The position numbers were made by a program, and so were the translations under genes. The notes below the pieces were generated by a model. It had not been told where the DNA came from. It searched no databases and worked only from the letters and a program-made list of their open reading frames with translations. Shown in pieces: positions 35,235 through 44,536 of a DNA stretch of 64,000 nt; position 1 is the first letter of the stretch; each line of letters begins with the position of its first letter. Source of the DNA: Undibacterium parvum (GTDB taxonomy: Bacteria; Pseudomonadota; Gammaproteobacteria; Burkholderiales; Burkholderiaceae_D); assembly GCF_003955735.1 (NCBI RefSeq), contig NZ_CP034464.1:2170001-2234000 (forward strand). Reading direction: 5' to 3'.

Positions 35235-36743
35235 ATGAACTTTGTGTTTGATGAAATACAAGAATTACCTATGCTTGCCTGGTGTATGCGTATTGAGCAA
35301 GGATTCGACAAGATTGAAGTTATCCATGGATCTGGAATTGATTGCCGAAACGATTTTTTTTACGAAGGTTGCTGGGCTGGAAATTTAACAGCAAAAGGGA
35401 TGTTGGAATCCTCGGTTTGTATTGCGAGCGGGGCGGCTATCCAAGGGGAGAAGCTATTCATCGCATGCCCTAGTAATACTGTGGCACGTGTTTATATCAT
35501 CAAGGTTCAAAATACGCTTTGGGCCTCGAATTCGATGGCATTTGTTGTTGCATCTTCTAAACAGTCGCTAAAAGCAGATTATCTTTTTTATAGAGATGAC
35601 ATCTCATCAATAATCAACGGTCTCAATAAAGCAATAAAAAGCGTACCGCTAGAAAAAGCTATGCGAATCGAAATGTATTTTCATTGCAATATTTTAATTG
35701 AACAAAATCTTGTCGTTCGCAGGCTGGAAAAAACACCTTGCCCCAAATTTTCTACATTTTCCGAATATAGGAATTTTTTGGCAAGTTGCTTAAGCGTTCT
35801 TTTGGAAAATGCTAGTCTACCAGGTCGCTTACAACAATTTATCCCGCTAGTTTCAATCTCTAGAGGATATGATTCTGTCACTTGCTCTGTATTGGCGAAA
35901 GAAGCTGGTTGTCAAGAAGCAATTACATTGTTTAATCCGGACTCTGATGAGCCATATAACGACAATGGTGCCGAAATCGCAGAAACCCTAGGTTTGAAAG
36001 TAAAAGAATTTTCCCGTATCGCATATAAAAATGGCAATAAAGAAAGCGAATTCCTGTCTTTAGGCACAGGTGGTGAGGATGCTTTTTTTGCACCATTTGA
36101 GAATTTACTTCAAGCTAGAGTTTTTATCTCTGGGTTTCATGGCGATAAAGTTTGGGATAAAAACTGTGAACATATTTCAGATCAAATTATTCGCGGCGAT
36201 CCTAGCGGGGGGGACTTGGAAGAATTCAGATTACGTGTTGGGTTTATTCATATGCCACTCCCTTTTTTTGGTTGTCGCGCTCATCGCGATATTGTGGCCA
36301 TATCGAATTCGCCCGAGATGCATGCATGGTCGATAGGTGGCGACTATGATAGGCCAATTTGTCGCCGTATTGCAGAGGAGGCTGGATTAGCGCGTGCAAG
36401 TTTTGGTCAAAAAAAGAGAGTAATGAGTCGATCCTTCATTAGCGAAAAATTGGAATGGTATTTCGGCCCAGAGTCCCTACAAGAATTCCTAGCGTTTACG
36501 GATAAGTACGCTTCCCGTCCAAAATTTTCTGATCACATATTGCGAAAATTGTGGCAATTTTCCAATCAACTTGCCCATTTTTTCGGGTTTTTTTCATATA
36601 GGCTTAAAAATTTAATAGAACTACTAATTCAACCTTTACATAGATATGCCCTTCCTTTTGATGTCAGAAGACAACTATTTTATTGGGCATTCCAAAAACT
36701 ATTGCCACGCTATGTCCATGTTTTGAAAAATGTGGATAAATAG
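35235..36743 (+). CDS. Divergent asparagine-synthase/PP-loop-like protein
   Basis: A 502-residue protein that I do not recognise as a named family. The only clear motif is SISRGYDSVTCSVL at residues 207-220, aligning with the PP-loop SGGxDS of N-type ATP-pyrophosphatases but with Arg in place of the first Gly. Residues 1-150 could be a degenerate class II glutaminase domain; no N-terminal Cys is present. A good ribosome site (AAAGGAG, 9 bases upstream) supports the start. It lies in the same plus-strand run as the ATP-grasp and DegT genes. ATP-dependent amide formation is possible but unproved. Confidence 0.6.
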   Translation: MNFVFDEIQELPMLAWCMRIEQGFDKIEVIHGSGIDCRNDFFYEGCWAGNLTAKGMLESSVCIASGAAIQGEKLFIACPSNTVARVYIIKVQNTLWASNSMAFVVASSKQSLKADYLFYRDDISSIINGLNKAIKSVPLEKAMRIEMYFHCNILIEQNLVVRRLEKTPCPKFSTFSEYRNFLASCLSVLLENASLPGRLQQFIPLVSISRGYDSVTCSVLAKEAGCQEAITLFNPDSDEPYNDNGAEIAETLGLKVKEFSRIAYKNGNKESEFLSLGTGGEDAFFAPFENLLQARVFISGFHGDKVWDKNCEHISDQIIRGDPSGGDLEEFRLRVGFIHMPLPFFGCRAHRDIVAISNSPEMHAWSIGGDYDRPICRRIAEEAGLARASFGQKKRVMSRSFISEKLEWYFGPESLQEFLAFTDKYASRPKFSDHILRKLWQFSNQLAHFFGFFSYRLKNLIELLIQPLHRYALPFDVRRQLFYWAFQKLLPRYVHVLKNVDK

Positions 36744-36867
36744 ATACTTGGGAATTAGATCATTAAATGTAAAATAGAAAACTAATAAATTTGATAATAA
36801 TTTCTTGTTTTTCGATTGAAGCCAAATTGCTGATGTGATCAATAGAAAATAATATGGGACGTGGTTT

Positions 36868-38016
36868 ATGCAATATTTAATACAAGCTGTAAAAGAAAAA
36901 CTGACAAGCCCTCAGCAATCAGTTCAGCCAATTGAGAACCATCTACGCGCTGCAGCTGATTGGCTTTTGTATGCACAAACGGCGACATCTGATGATGGCG
37001 TTCCCCATAGTTATGATATTCGAGCAAAAAAATGGCTGGCATCTTATCCTGAAACAACGGGATATGTGATCCCTACGCTTTATGATTATGCCAAATATTA
37101 CAATCTCCCCAAATATGCTGAAGCAGCCACAAGAATGGCTGTTTGGGAGTCGGATATTCAATTAGCTGACGGTGGTGTTCGAGCTGGCATGATCGACGCG
37201 GAGGTTGTCGCACCAACTATTTTCAACACAGGACAAGTGCTTTTCGGTTGGGCTAAAGCTTGGCTAGAAACCGGTGATGAACGATTTAAATCATCCTTGA
37301 TCAGAAGTGCTGATTGGCTGGTTGCCGCGCAGGACACGGATGGTGCTTGGCGACGTTTTCCATCTCCATTTACCTCATCTAAACTCAATAGTTACAATAC
37401 CCGCTCCGCATTTGGTCTGGTTAGAGCATATCAAGCATTAGGTAAAGATGAATATCTGGACGCGGCAATCGCCAATGTCGATTGGACTTTATCACGCGCT
37501 CAAACCAATGATTGGTTACCAGATAATTGTCTTTCGGAAAATTCCGATTTAACGGCATTGACACATACGATTGCTTATTCCATTCGAGGAATACTGGAAG
37601 TTGGCGTTGCAGCAGAACGAAACGATTTCATTGAAAAAGCCTTCAAGATGGCAAAGCATGTCGCGCTATCTCAGCGAGAAGATGGGGCTTTAAATGCGTA
37701 TTACACGCCAGACTGGAAAACAGCAGCGTCTTGGAGTTGTATTACAGGAAATTCGCAAATGGCGATCAACTGGCTGCGATTGGCACAATTGACTGGTGAT
37801 CAAGAATTGATACCGTATGCAAAAAAAGCTAATCGATTTAATATGAGCATACAAAATTTGACTACTGATGACCTGAAAATAAAGGGTGCACTCAAAGGTT
37901 CTCATCCTATCAATGGCGGTTACATGACCTATCGATATCCAAATTGGGCGACAAAATTCTTTATGGATGGATTAATGTTAGAGCAATTTTTTGAAAAAAT
38001 AAACAACGTCGGCTAG
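36868..38016 (+). CDS. Alpha/alpha-barrel (six-hairpin-like) protein, function unknown
   Basis: A 382-residue protein made of repeated helical hairpins with W/Y-rich motifs: HLRAAADWLLYAQTATSDDG, IRSADWLVAAQDTDGAWRRF and VDWTLSRAQTNDWLPDNCL. This pattern resembles six-hairpin glycosidases, lyases and C5-epimerase-like proteins, which act on acidic or modified sugars. There is no signal peptide and no clear catalytic pair can be named. Relatives often sit in exosortase loci, sometimes under misleading names. A role in modifying or trimming the polymer is an inference. Confidence 0.6.
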   Translation: MQYLIQAVKEKLTSPQQSVQPIENHLRAAADWLLYAQTATSDDGVPHSYDIRAKKWLASYPETTGYVIPTLYDYAKYYNLPKYAEAATRMAVWESDIQLADGGVRAGMIDAEVVAPTIFNTGQVLFGWAKAWLETGDERFKSSLIRSADWLVAAQDTDGAWRRFPSPFTSSKLNSYNTRSAFGLVRAYQALGKDEYLDAAIANVDWTLSRAQTNDWLPDNCLSENSDLTALTHTIAYSIRGILEVGVAAERNDFIEKAFKMAKHVALSQREDGALNAYYTPDWKTAASWSCITGNSQMAINWLRLAQLTGDQELIPYAKKANRFNMSIQNLTTDDLKIKGALKGSHPINGGYMTYRYPNWATKFFMDGLMLEQFFEKINNVG

Positions 38017-38152
38017 CTACTTTGACTTGTATTTTTGCATTAAGTGATCGTAGCCGAGAATTTAATCATTCGATATTCCCACCAAAATCATAGTCTTTCA
38101 GGTGTTTTTTGCGTTTGATAGTAATGTGCCTAAGGAATTTCAAAGGATAGTT

Positions 38153-39193
38153 GTGTTAAATGTAAAAATAGCTATTTTGTTGATTTCTAAATATTTGGGA
38201 TTATTTAGCTTATCAAGAAAACTTACTTCTGATGGTTTGAGAATATTTTGTTACCACGGATTTTCTACCTCCGATGAACATCTCTTTCGGCCAAAATTGT
38301 TTATGACTAGGGATTTGTTTAAGCAACGCCTAGATAAAATATCTAAGATGGGTTTTACTGTACTTAGTCTCGATAATGCGGTTGCTATGCTCAAATCTGG
38401 AGAGAAAATCCATAACTCTTTAGTATTCACTCTTGATGATGGTTGGCAAGGTGTAGAAAGCATTGCATGGCCATTATTTAAGGAGCACAACTTCGCTTGG
38501 ACTTTATATCTGACAACTTACTATGCAGAAAAGCAGACACAGGTTATGAATGTCGCAGTAAGCTATCTTTTGTGGAAAACAGAAAAAACTGAGATTGATC
38601 TTTCTCTCATCAATGGTTTTCCCCGGAATGCCGGTCATCGGGCTACCAAGTTCGAGACTCGTAAACTAGTGGATGAATTGATAAGCTTTGCCGAAACCCT
38701 AGCTAGCGCTGAACAGGTTCAGGATTTTGTAGGATGTCTGGCATCCATTTTGGGTATAGACCGTAGCGCCTTTGAGAAATCTGATTTGTTCTATCTGTTG
38801 AATATGCAAACAGTAAAGGCCATGCACGAAAGTGGTGTTGATATACAGTTGCATACTCATAGGCACAATCTGGGTGGAAACGAAAAAGCAGGACTGGCAA
38901 CTGAACTGAAGGAAAATAGGGACAGCATACAAAACCTTGTTTCGCATCGCCTAGAACACTTTTGTTACCCTAGCGGTATCTATAGTAAAGAATACCTTCC
39001 ATGGCTAAGCGAGCTCGGAATTATTTCAGCTACAACATGTAAGCCGGGCTTAAACTATAGTACTACGCCATTATTAGAGCTAAATCGCTTCTTAGATGGT
39101 GAGAATATTTCTGCAATTGAATTTGAAGCTGAACTCTCTGGTTTTTCTGAAATATTACGCCGCGTAAGAGGAATTTTTAGCTCGAACAGTTGA
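38153..39193 (+). CDS. Polysaccharide deacetylase (NodB domain)
   Basis: About 346 residues from the GTG at 38153, which has AAAGGA 5 bases upstream; an earlier in-frame GTG at 38102 has no ribosome site. The NodB core includes LRIFCYHGFST, the motif VFTLDDGWQG with the catalytic Asp-Asp, and IQLHTHRHNLGG with the metal histidines. A hydrophobic N-terminal stretch (VKIAILLISKYLGLF) may anchor it. It is the fourth NodB-type protein in the window. Its 3' end overlaps the convergent glycosyltransferase gene by 39 bases. Confidence 0.86.
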   Translation: MLNVKIAILLISKYLGLFSLSRKLTSDGLRIFCYHGFSTSDEHLFRPKLFMTRDLFKQRLDKISKMGFTVLSLDNAVAMLKSGEKIHNSLVFTLDDGWQGVESIAWPLFKEHNFAWTLYLTTYYAEKQTQVMNVAVSYLLWKTEKTEIDLSLINGFPRNAGHRATKFETRKLVDELISFAETLASAEQVQDFVGCLASILGIDRSAFEKSDLFYLLNMQTVKAMHESGVDIQLHTHRHNLGGNEKAGLATELKENRDSIQNLVSHRLEHFCYPSGIYSKEYLPWLSELGIISATTCKPGLNYSTTPLLELNRFLDGENISAIEFEAELSGFSEILRRVRGIFSSNS

Positions 39194-40396
39194 ACCGGTT
39201 TCAAATACCGGGTTGAGTACCGATAAATTGTGATTCCAGTTATATTTTGTTTCGACTAGATGGCGCGCGATGGGTACATCTCTTGGATGGTTTTCTTTTA
39301 ATAATTCTGATAAGATTTTTTTGAAACTATCCGCGTCTTTGGCAAGCAGCAGTCCCTCACCTGGAAGGGCATCTATACCCTCCAGAGCCTGTTCAGAAAC
39401 AACTACGGTCTTTTGCATCGCCATAGCCTCAAGTACTTTATTTTGAATTCCACGTGCGATACGTAGTGGTGCTACTGCAGTATGCGCATACGCAATAAAA
39501 GGACGAACATCAGGAACTGTGCCAGTCACACGCACTCCTTGGCGTTGCGCTAACAGCAAAACTTGCTCCGATGGTCTGGCTCCAACAATACAAAACCCGG
39601 CCTCAGGATGTTGAATTCGCAAAGCGGGGAAAATTTCATTGGCAAACCACTCAACCGCATCAATATTTGGCCAATAATCCATTGCGCCTGTGAAAACGAT
39701 TACTTTTTCATTTGCCGAATAAGGATTCTCATAAAGTGTTTTAGGGCAAAAATAATCGGTATCGACGCCATTGTTAAAATAGCCAATTTTTTTTGCGCTT
39801 TCAAAGGCGAGTTGCTTAAATAGATCCGACTCAGCCTGAGAGACAAAATAGGAAGCATCGAACTGACTCGCTAGTGTTTTTTCGTATGCGAGTAAAGTAC
39901 GCGCTTCCCTCCGATAAAGGTAGCTCATAGGCCAAGATTTCTTGCTCGAATATTGTTCCCACTTATCGGAATCAATATCGACGAAATCAATAACACGTAG
40001 CATGTTAGGCATATTTTCAACGAACTGAGCCATCGCTGACGAGAAGACCATCACTTTAGTGATTGCATATTTTTTAATCGTATAGTCGACCCAGGTTTGC
40101 ATCGATCGGCTACGATAGTAATCTAAGGATAATGCCCTATTTTTCAACAAGGCAGTAAGGCTCGCCAATTTTGCAAAGTTTGGCCGAAGCATAGAAAAGT
40201 AGGTGTCCCCGCACCAGTCTTTTACCGTATCAATATGCTGGACATCGTTTTCATCGTCGACAAATGTGCCGAGATGAACGATATGTGTTTTGCGCAAATG
40301 TTGTAATAAATGATAAGAGCGAATTTTGTCACCCTTATTCGGCGGATAGGGAATACGGTGAACCAACAGCAATAAATGTTCTTTTTCTTGCGTCAT
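39155..40396 (-). CDS. XrtA-associated glycosyltransferase, TIGR03087-like
   Basis: A 413-residue GT-B enzyme. The N-terminus LLLLVHRIPYPPNKGDKIRS is the signature of the TIGR03087 exosortase-linked group, and the C-terminal domain contains VAPLRIARGIQNKVLEAMAM. It is the last gene of the minus-strand XrtA operon, 3 bases after the FemAB gene. Its final 39 bases overlap the 3' end of the plus-strand deacetylase gene. Confidence 0.95.
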   Translation of the reverse strand: MTQEKEHLLLLVHRIPYPPNKGDKIRSYHLLQHLRKTHIVHLGTFVDDENDVQHIDTVKDWCGDTYFSMLRPNFAKLASLTALLKNRALSLDYYRSRSMQTWVDYTIKKYAITKVMVFSSAMAQFVENMPNMLRVIDFVDIDSDKWEQYSSKKSWPMSYLYRREARTLLAYEKTLASQFDASYFVSQAESDLFKQLAFESAKKIGYFNNGVDTDYFCPKTLYENPYSANEKVIVFTGAMDYWPNIDAVEWFANEIFPALRIQHPEAGFCIVGARPSEQVLLLAQRQGVRVTGTVPDVRPFIAYAHTAVAPLRIARGIQNKVLEAMAMQKTVVVSEQALEGIDALPGEGLLLAKDADSFKKILSELLKENHPRDVPIARHLVETKYNWNHNLSVLNPVFETGSTVRAKNSSYAA

Positions 40397-40399
40397 CGT

Positions 40400-41476
40400 T
40401 TAACCCAGATTTTTAACAATATGCGGGCCTATCAAATTTGCAAAGCTGATTGGCATTCTCTGCCACAATTTTATAAAAAGCTGATATTTAGGATTGAGTG
40501 GATTATTCTCTGGAATAGCCTTAGATGATTGCAATCTATATTCATAATGCAGTGGTTCTGGTTCAAAGCCCCAGTTTTTCTTAAAATCGAAGGCGCCTGT
40601 TCCCAATTTGCTACGTCCAAAATCAAATACCTTAATACCTCGCGCACCAGCCCTGCGCATCAATTCCCAATACATAAAATCGTTAGCAGCAAGATCGCGC
40701 GCTTCTATGGTGCCCCCGCCATAGTAGGGTAAGACTTCATCTCTGAAATAAAAACTCATGACACTTGCGATCGTCCTATCATCTTTAACGATGGTCATGA
40801 TTTCACAGTCTTCAGCAAAGGTTTCTTTAAGCAGGCGGAAAAATTTCTTGGAAAACACGGGAGTGCCCAAGCGATGCACGCTGCTAGAATAAGCATAAAA
40901 AAAGCGATTAATATCTTCGTCTAACTCACTGCACAGACCGAATTTAATTCCTTTGCGTACCATAGCGCGTTGCTTTCGAGGAATTGCAAGCATATTTGCT
41001 TCTTCATCACTTGCTATCGTTTTTCTAAACGTTACATACAGCTCTTTAGATAACCAGGTCGGATTTTGTGCCTGGATATGGCGATATTCGAGATGTCCAA
41101 CCTGCAATCGTTCCGCGAGCGAAATTGCGGTCTGATCGAGTGCATTTTTTACATCCTCTGTGTTGGCAACGACACCACCGTAGACACAAAATGGTAGGGA
41201 GCTTAATGAGTGCCCAAATAAAATGCTTTTTATTTCTGCCAAGGGCAATATCCCGACAATCTGCCCCTCTTGCTGTGCGTAGTAAAACCAAGTTTTATGT
41301 CCGAACGCTTGTTCTATGACGGCTTGCCAACCAGCTCTATGGAAAAAACTTGCCTTTGGACTGGAGTTAACAAAGCTGTCCCAGCGAGCTATGTCTTGTG
41401 CCTGCATCAAATGAATTTCAATGGGGGCATTTTTTCCTAGTGCTGTTGGGTGATCGGACTGTGCTTCCATATTCAT
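40400..41476 (-). CDS. XrtA-associated FemAB-family protein (TIGR03019-like)
   Basis: A 358-residue protein with the double-GNAT FemAB fold: SSPKASFFHRAGWQAVIEQA near the N-terminus, then KQRAMVRKGIKFGL and YGGGTIEARDLAANDFMYWE with KVFDFGRSKLGTG. This match is characteristic of the exosortase A system FemAB protein. FemAB enzymes add amino acids from aminoacyl-tRNA in peptidoglycan synthesis; the XrtA version probably modifies the polymer. It overlaps the upstream deacetylase gene by 4 bases. Confidence 0.92.
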   Translation of the reverse strand: MNMEAQSDHPTALGKNAPIEIHLMQAQDIARWDSFVNSSPKASFFHRAGWQAVIEQAFGHKTWFYYAQQEGQIVGILPLAEIKSILFGHSLSSLPFCVYGGVVANTEDVKNALDQTAISLAERLQVGHLEYRHIQAQNPTWLSKELYVTFRKTIASDEEANMLAIPRKQRAMVRKGIKFGLCSELDEDINRFFYAYSSSVHRLGTPVFSKKFFRLLKETFAEDCEIMTIVKDDRTIASVMSFYFRDEVLPYYGGGTIEARDLAANDFMYWELMRRAGARGIKVFDFGRSKLGTGAFDFKKNWGFEPEPLHYEYRLQSSKAIPENNPLNPKYQLFIKLWQRMPISFANLIGPHIVKNLG

Positions 41477-42351
41477 TTGTTACTTAAAAAAATTTTATCC
41501 ATACGATCCCAAAGAAAATCCTTAGTCAGAGCCTTAAGTCTATTCTCGGTTCTATCAAGATTTACGTAATGACGAAAGCGAGTTTTAAATCCTATGTTTT
41601 TTTGTTTAGGCTGATTCGGATCTAATTCCCAGGGATGAAAGTAGAATATCGCAGATTGCTGATCGTTTTGATTCACCTGTTTCAATAACCAGCGCGACAT
41701 CTGGTAGGGGAATAGTCGAAAATATCCACCGCCGCCGGCTGGAAAATTTCTTTGCATGATACGCAAGGTCGTAATGGGCAACTCAAGCAAACCATCTTTT
41801 CCATTCGGATAAAAAGCAAATCTCGGTGCATGCGGCATTCCATAATGGTCGTGCTTGATGGGGTAAATACTTGAACTATATTTATAACCTGCATTCAAGA
41901 GTACGTCTAAAGCCCAAAGATTATTACTGCCGATAGAGAAACTGGGCGCCCGATAACCCAGTACCACTTGACCGCTGATTTGCTCTAATAAGGCCTTGCT
42001 TTGGCTGACATCCGCATAGAATTCTGACGCTGTTTGTTCACTTGCTCTCTGATGCGAGTAGCCATGACTAGCCAGTTCATGCCCCTCGCTGACTATGCGT
42101 TTCACCATTTCAGGATATCGCTCTGCGATCCAACCTAGCGTAAAAAAAGTGGCCTTTACTCCCGATTGATCGAGCAAAGAAAGTATGCGATCCACATTTT
42201 TTTCAACCCTACATGGCAACGTTGGCCAAAGTTCTTTTGATATATGAGGCGCAAATGCTGAGACCTGAAAATAGTCTTCGACATCAATCGTCATTGCATT
42301 GCGTATCATAGGAGTGGCAACTTTTTTCTTAATATTTTCGACGCGATGCAT
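41473..42351 (-). CDS. XrtA-associated polysaccharide deacetylase (DUF3473)
   Basis: About 292 residues from the ATG at 42351; another possible start is at 42309, and the longer open frame would overlap wecB by 137 bases. The NodB motifs are MTIDVEDYFQVSAF, then FTLGWIAERYPEMV and HELASHGYSHQR with the metal histidines; the C-terminal DUF3473 part includes ELPITTLRI and YFHPWELDP. In exosortase A loci this enzyme is proposed to deacetylate the polymer or an intermediate. It begins 4 bases after the wecB stop. Confidence 0.92.
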   Translation of the reverse strand: MHRVENIKKKVATPMIRNAMTIDVEDYFQVSAFAPHISKELWPTLPCRVEKNVDRILSLLDQSGVKATFFTLGWIAERYPEMVKRIVSEGHELASHGYSHQRASEQTASEFYADVSQSKALLEQISGQVVLGYRAPSFSIGSNNLWALDVLLNAGYKYSSSIYPIKHDHYGMPHAPRFAFYPNGKDGLLELPITTLRIMQRNFPAGGGGYFRLFPYQMSRWLLKQVNQNDQQSAIFYFHPWELDPNQPKQKNIGFKTRFRHYVNLDRTENRLKALTKDFLWDRMDKIFLSNK

Positions 42352-42355
42352 AAAT

Positions 42356-43516
42356 TCAAGAGGTCGTCGTTTTGTGTATTCCGAACTTCGTCGCAATGAC
42401 ATCGGCGATTCGGTCGGACGCATGGCCGTCCCAGTATTCAGGTATACGGCCAGCTTTTCCGCCGGTGCGAAGTACATCTTGAAGAATCTCAAGAATTTTT
42501 TCTGGGTCTTGGCCTGCGATAGTATTAGTCCCCTCAGCTATCGTGATTGGTCTTTCGGTATTGTTTCTGAGCGTAATACACGGTACACCTAGCGCGGTAG
42601 TCTCTTCCTGTATTCCGCCTGAATCGGTTAACACCACCGTTGCTCCTTGCATCAGACCTAGCATTTCAAGATAGCCCATAGGTGGCAATAGCAATATTTT
42701 TGTGGTGTCGAGTAATTTATCTAAACCAAATTGATGAATCATTCCTTTTGTTCTTGGATGCAAAGGGAAAACTACCGGTAGCTGGGTGCTAATCGTTGCT
42801 ATCGTCTGGAGCAAACTTTCTAATACTAGTTTGTCGTCGACATTCGAAGGTCGGTGCATAGTCACTACCGCGTATCTGGCATCATCAGAGAAAAAATCAG
42901 AACGACCTATATCACTTGCTATTTTTTGTGGGGAAATTGCCCGTGTTAGATTGTGACGCAAAGTATCTATCATCACGTTGCCCACAAAATGTATACGATG
43001 ATCAGCGATACCTTCACGCAGCAAATTTTCTTTGCCGCTAGGTTCAGTGGTGAATAGCATATCTGAAATTTGATCGGTTAAAACGCGATTGATTTCTTCT
43101 GGCATGGCACGATCAAAACTACGCAGACCAGCTTCAACATGGATCACAGGGATGCCTTTTTTTGTAGCTACTAAGGCACAGGCGATGGTCGAGTTGACGT
43201 CACCAACAACCAAGATCGCCGTAGGAGTTTTTCCTTCAATCGCAGCTTCAAATCGACACATCACTTCTGCCGTTTGCGTGGCATGAGTCCCAGAGCCTAC
43301 TTCCAAATTGATATCCGGATTGGGAATTCCCAGCGCTTGGAAATATTGTTCGTTCATCGCCACATCATAATGTTGCCCGGTATGCAGCAAGCTCACATTT
43401 AAGTTGGGTTCAAATTTCTTCAGCGCTGCCATGATGGGAGCGATTTTCATAAAATTTGGACGAGCACCTACGATGCAAATGATGCTGTGAGGCGAAGTAC
43501 TAGATTGATCCATCAA
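42356..43516 (-). CDS. wecB: UDP-N-acetylglucosamine 2-epimerase (non-hydrolysing)
   Basis: A 386-residue enzyme of WecB length. The family motifs are clear: IVGARPNFMKIAPIMAAL at the N-terminus, VHVEAGLRSFDRAMPEEINR in the active-site region and VLTDSGGIQEETTALGVPC near the UDP site. It interconverts UDP-GlcNAc and UDP-ManNAc, supplying ManNAc for the polymer. It is coupled to the ATPase gene by a 4-base overlap at 43513. Confidence 0.95.
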   Translation of the reverse strand: MMDQSSTSPHSIICIVGARPNFMKIAPIMAALKKFEPNLNVSLLHTGQHYDVAMNEQYFQALGIPNPDINLEVGSGTHATQTAEVMCRFEAAIEGKTPTAILVVGDVNSTIACALVATKKGIPVIHVEAGLRSFDRAMPEEINRVLTDQISDMLFTTEPSGKENLLREGIADHRIHFVGNVMIDTLRHNLTRAISPQKIASDIGRSDFFSDDARYAVVTMHRPSNVDDKLVLESLLQTIATISTQLPVVFPLHPRTKGMIHQFGLDKLLDTTKILLLPPMGYLEMLGLMQGATVVLTDSGGIQEETTALGVPCITLRNNTERPITIAEGTNTIAGQDPEKILEILQDVLRTGGKAGRIPEYWDGHASDRIADVIATKFGIHKTTTS

Positions 43517-44520
43517 CTATCTTTCTCGGATGAGTGGTTAGCTTTTGTAGTCGGAAGCATTTTTTTTAGCGCGTCTATCATGGATGCAATAGATCGTTCC
43601 ATTTTTCCTAATCGGTCGTCTACACTTTCTAAACTTGCCAGCGCAAGTTCTTTTTCTTCAGGTAACTTATGAATGCTCTGGTTTGTTAAAGCAATTTTCG
43701 AGGGGAGTTCAAATTCCTGTCGAATGTCTGCTATGACTTGTTTTACTTCCGCCTCACCAAAAGCATGATATTCCTCTAGGTATCCCATCAAGAATAAGCG
43801 GTCACATAAAGAGTTAATTTTTCGTGGAATCCCACCCGTGTATTCATAGATTTCAGCAAATGCCTTACTACTTAAACTAGGGTCATTATTCCAGCCTACT
43901 GTATGTAAGCGATGTTCTATATATGCTTGGGTTTCAGTGAGATCGAGTGGGCCAAGATGATAGCTGGCGATGACTCTTTGTAATAATTGCTGCATTTCTC
44001 CACTTAATAAAGTTCGTCGAAATTCTGGCTGACCAAGTAAAAATGTTTGCAATAAAGAACGATCTTCGGTTTGGAAATTGGAGAGCATGCGCAACTCTTC
44101 GACCGCACGTGGGGTTAAATTCTGAGCCTCATCGACTACTAATAAGGCGCGCTTACCTTGCTGATCACATTGCCTTAAAAATTGTTCTAATCTAGTCAAG
44201 AGCGCGGCCTTGCTGGCATCTTCATATGCTAAGCCGAAGGCGGCCGCAACTAGCCTTAAAATATCATCTGAACCGACATGCGTATTGACGATTTGTGCCG
44301 CTAAAATACGGTCTGCTTCCAGCTCGCAAAATAGATTTCGCATTAGGGTGGTTTTTCCTGCTCCAACCTCTCCAGTGATGACGATGAACCCCTCACCTTG
44401 AGAAATTCCATACTCTAAATACGCCATTGCGCGTTTATGTCCTTTGCTACCAAAGAAAAAACGCGGATCTGGTTTTAATTGAAATGGCTTCGCAGTAAAG
44501 CCGTAATATAACTCGTACAT
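43513..44520 (-). CDS. XrtA-associated ExeA-like ATPase (TIGR03015-like)
   Basis: A 335-residue AAA ATPase. The start MYELYYGFTAKPFQLKPDPR is typical of ExeA/GspA-like and exosortase-linked ATPases. Walker A is GEVGAGKTT at residues 50-58 and Walker B is ALLVVDEAQNL. A coiled C-terminus (about residues 290-330) follows. It may power assembly or regulation of the export machine at the inner membrane. Its stop overlaps wecB, and it begins 16 bases after the outer-membrane barrel gene. Confidence 0.93.
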   Translation of the reverse strand: MYELYYGFTAKPFQLKPDPRFFFGSKGHKRAMAYLEYGISQGEGFIVITGEVGAGKTTLMRNLFCELEADRILAAQIVNTHVGSDDILRLVAAAFGLAYEDASKAALLTRLEQFLRQCDQQGKRALLVVDEAQNLTPRAVEELRMLSNFQTEDRSLLQTFLLGQPEFRRTLLSGEMQQLLQRVIASYHLGPLDLTETQAYIEHRLHTVGWNNDPSLSSKAFAEIYEYTGGIPRKINSLCDRLFLMGYLEEYHAFGEAEVKQVIADIRQEFELPSKIALTNQSIHKLPEEKELALASLESVDDRLGKMERSIASMIDALKKMLPTTKANHSSEKDS

Positions 44521-44536
44521 CGGTGGCCCGCCTCCG

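Noticed and set aside
30899..38016. Lasso-peptide or other RiPP cluster, suggested by nucleophile-less asparagine synthases
   Set aside because: No precursor peptide, no PqqD-like recognition domain and no transglutaminase-like protease are present; all neighbours are polysaccharide genes.
42352..42492. Longer start for the XrtA deacetylase, overlapping wecB
   Set aside because: The additional residues are not typical of the family, and the frame would overlap a well-conserved wecB end by 137 bases.
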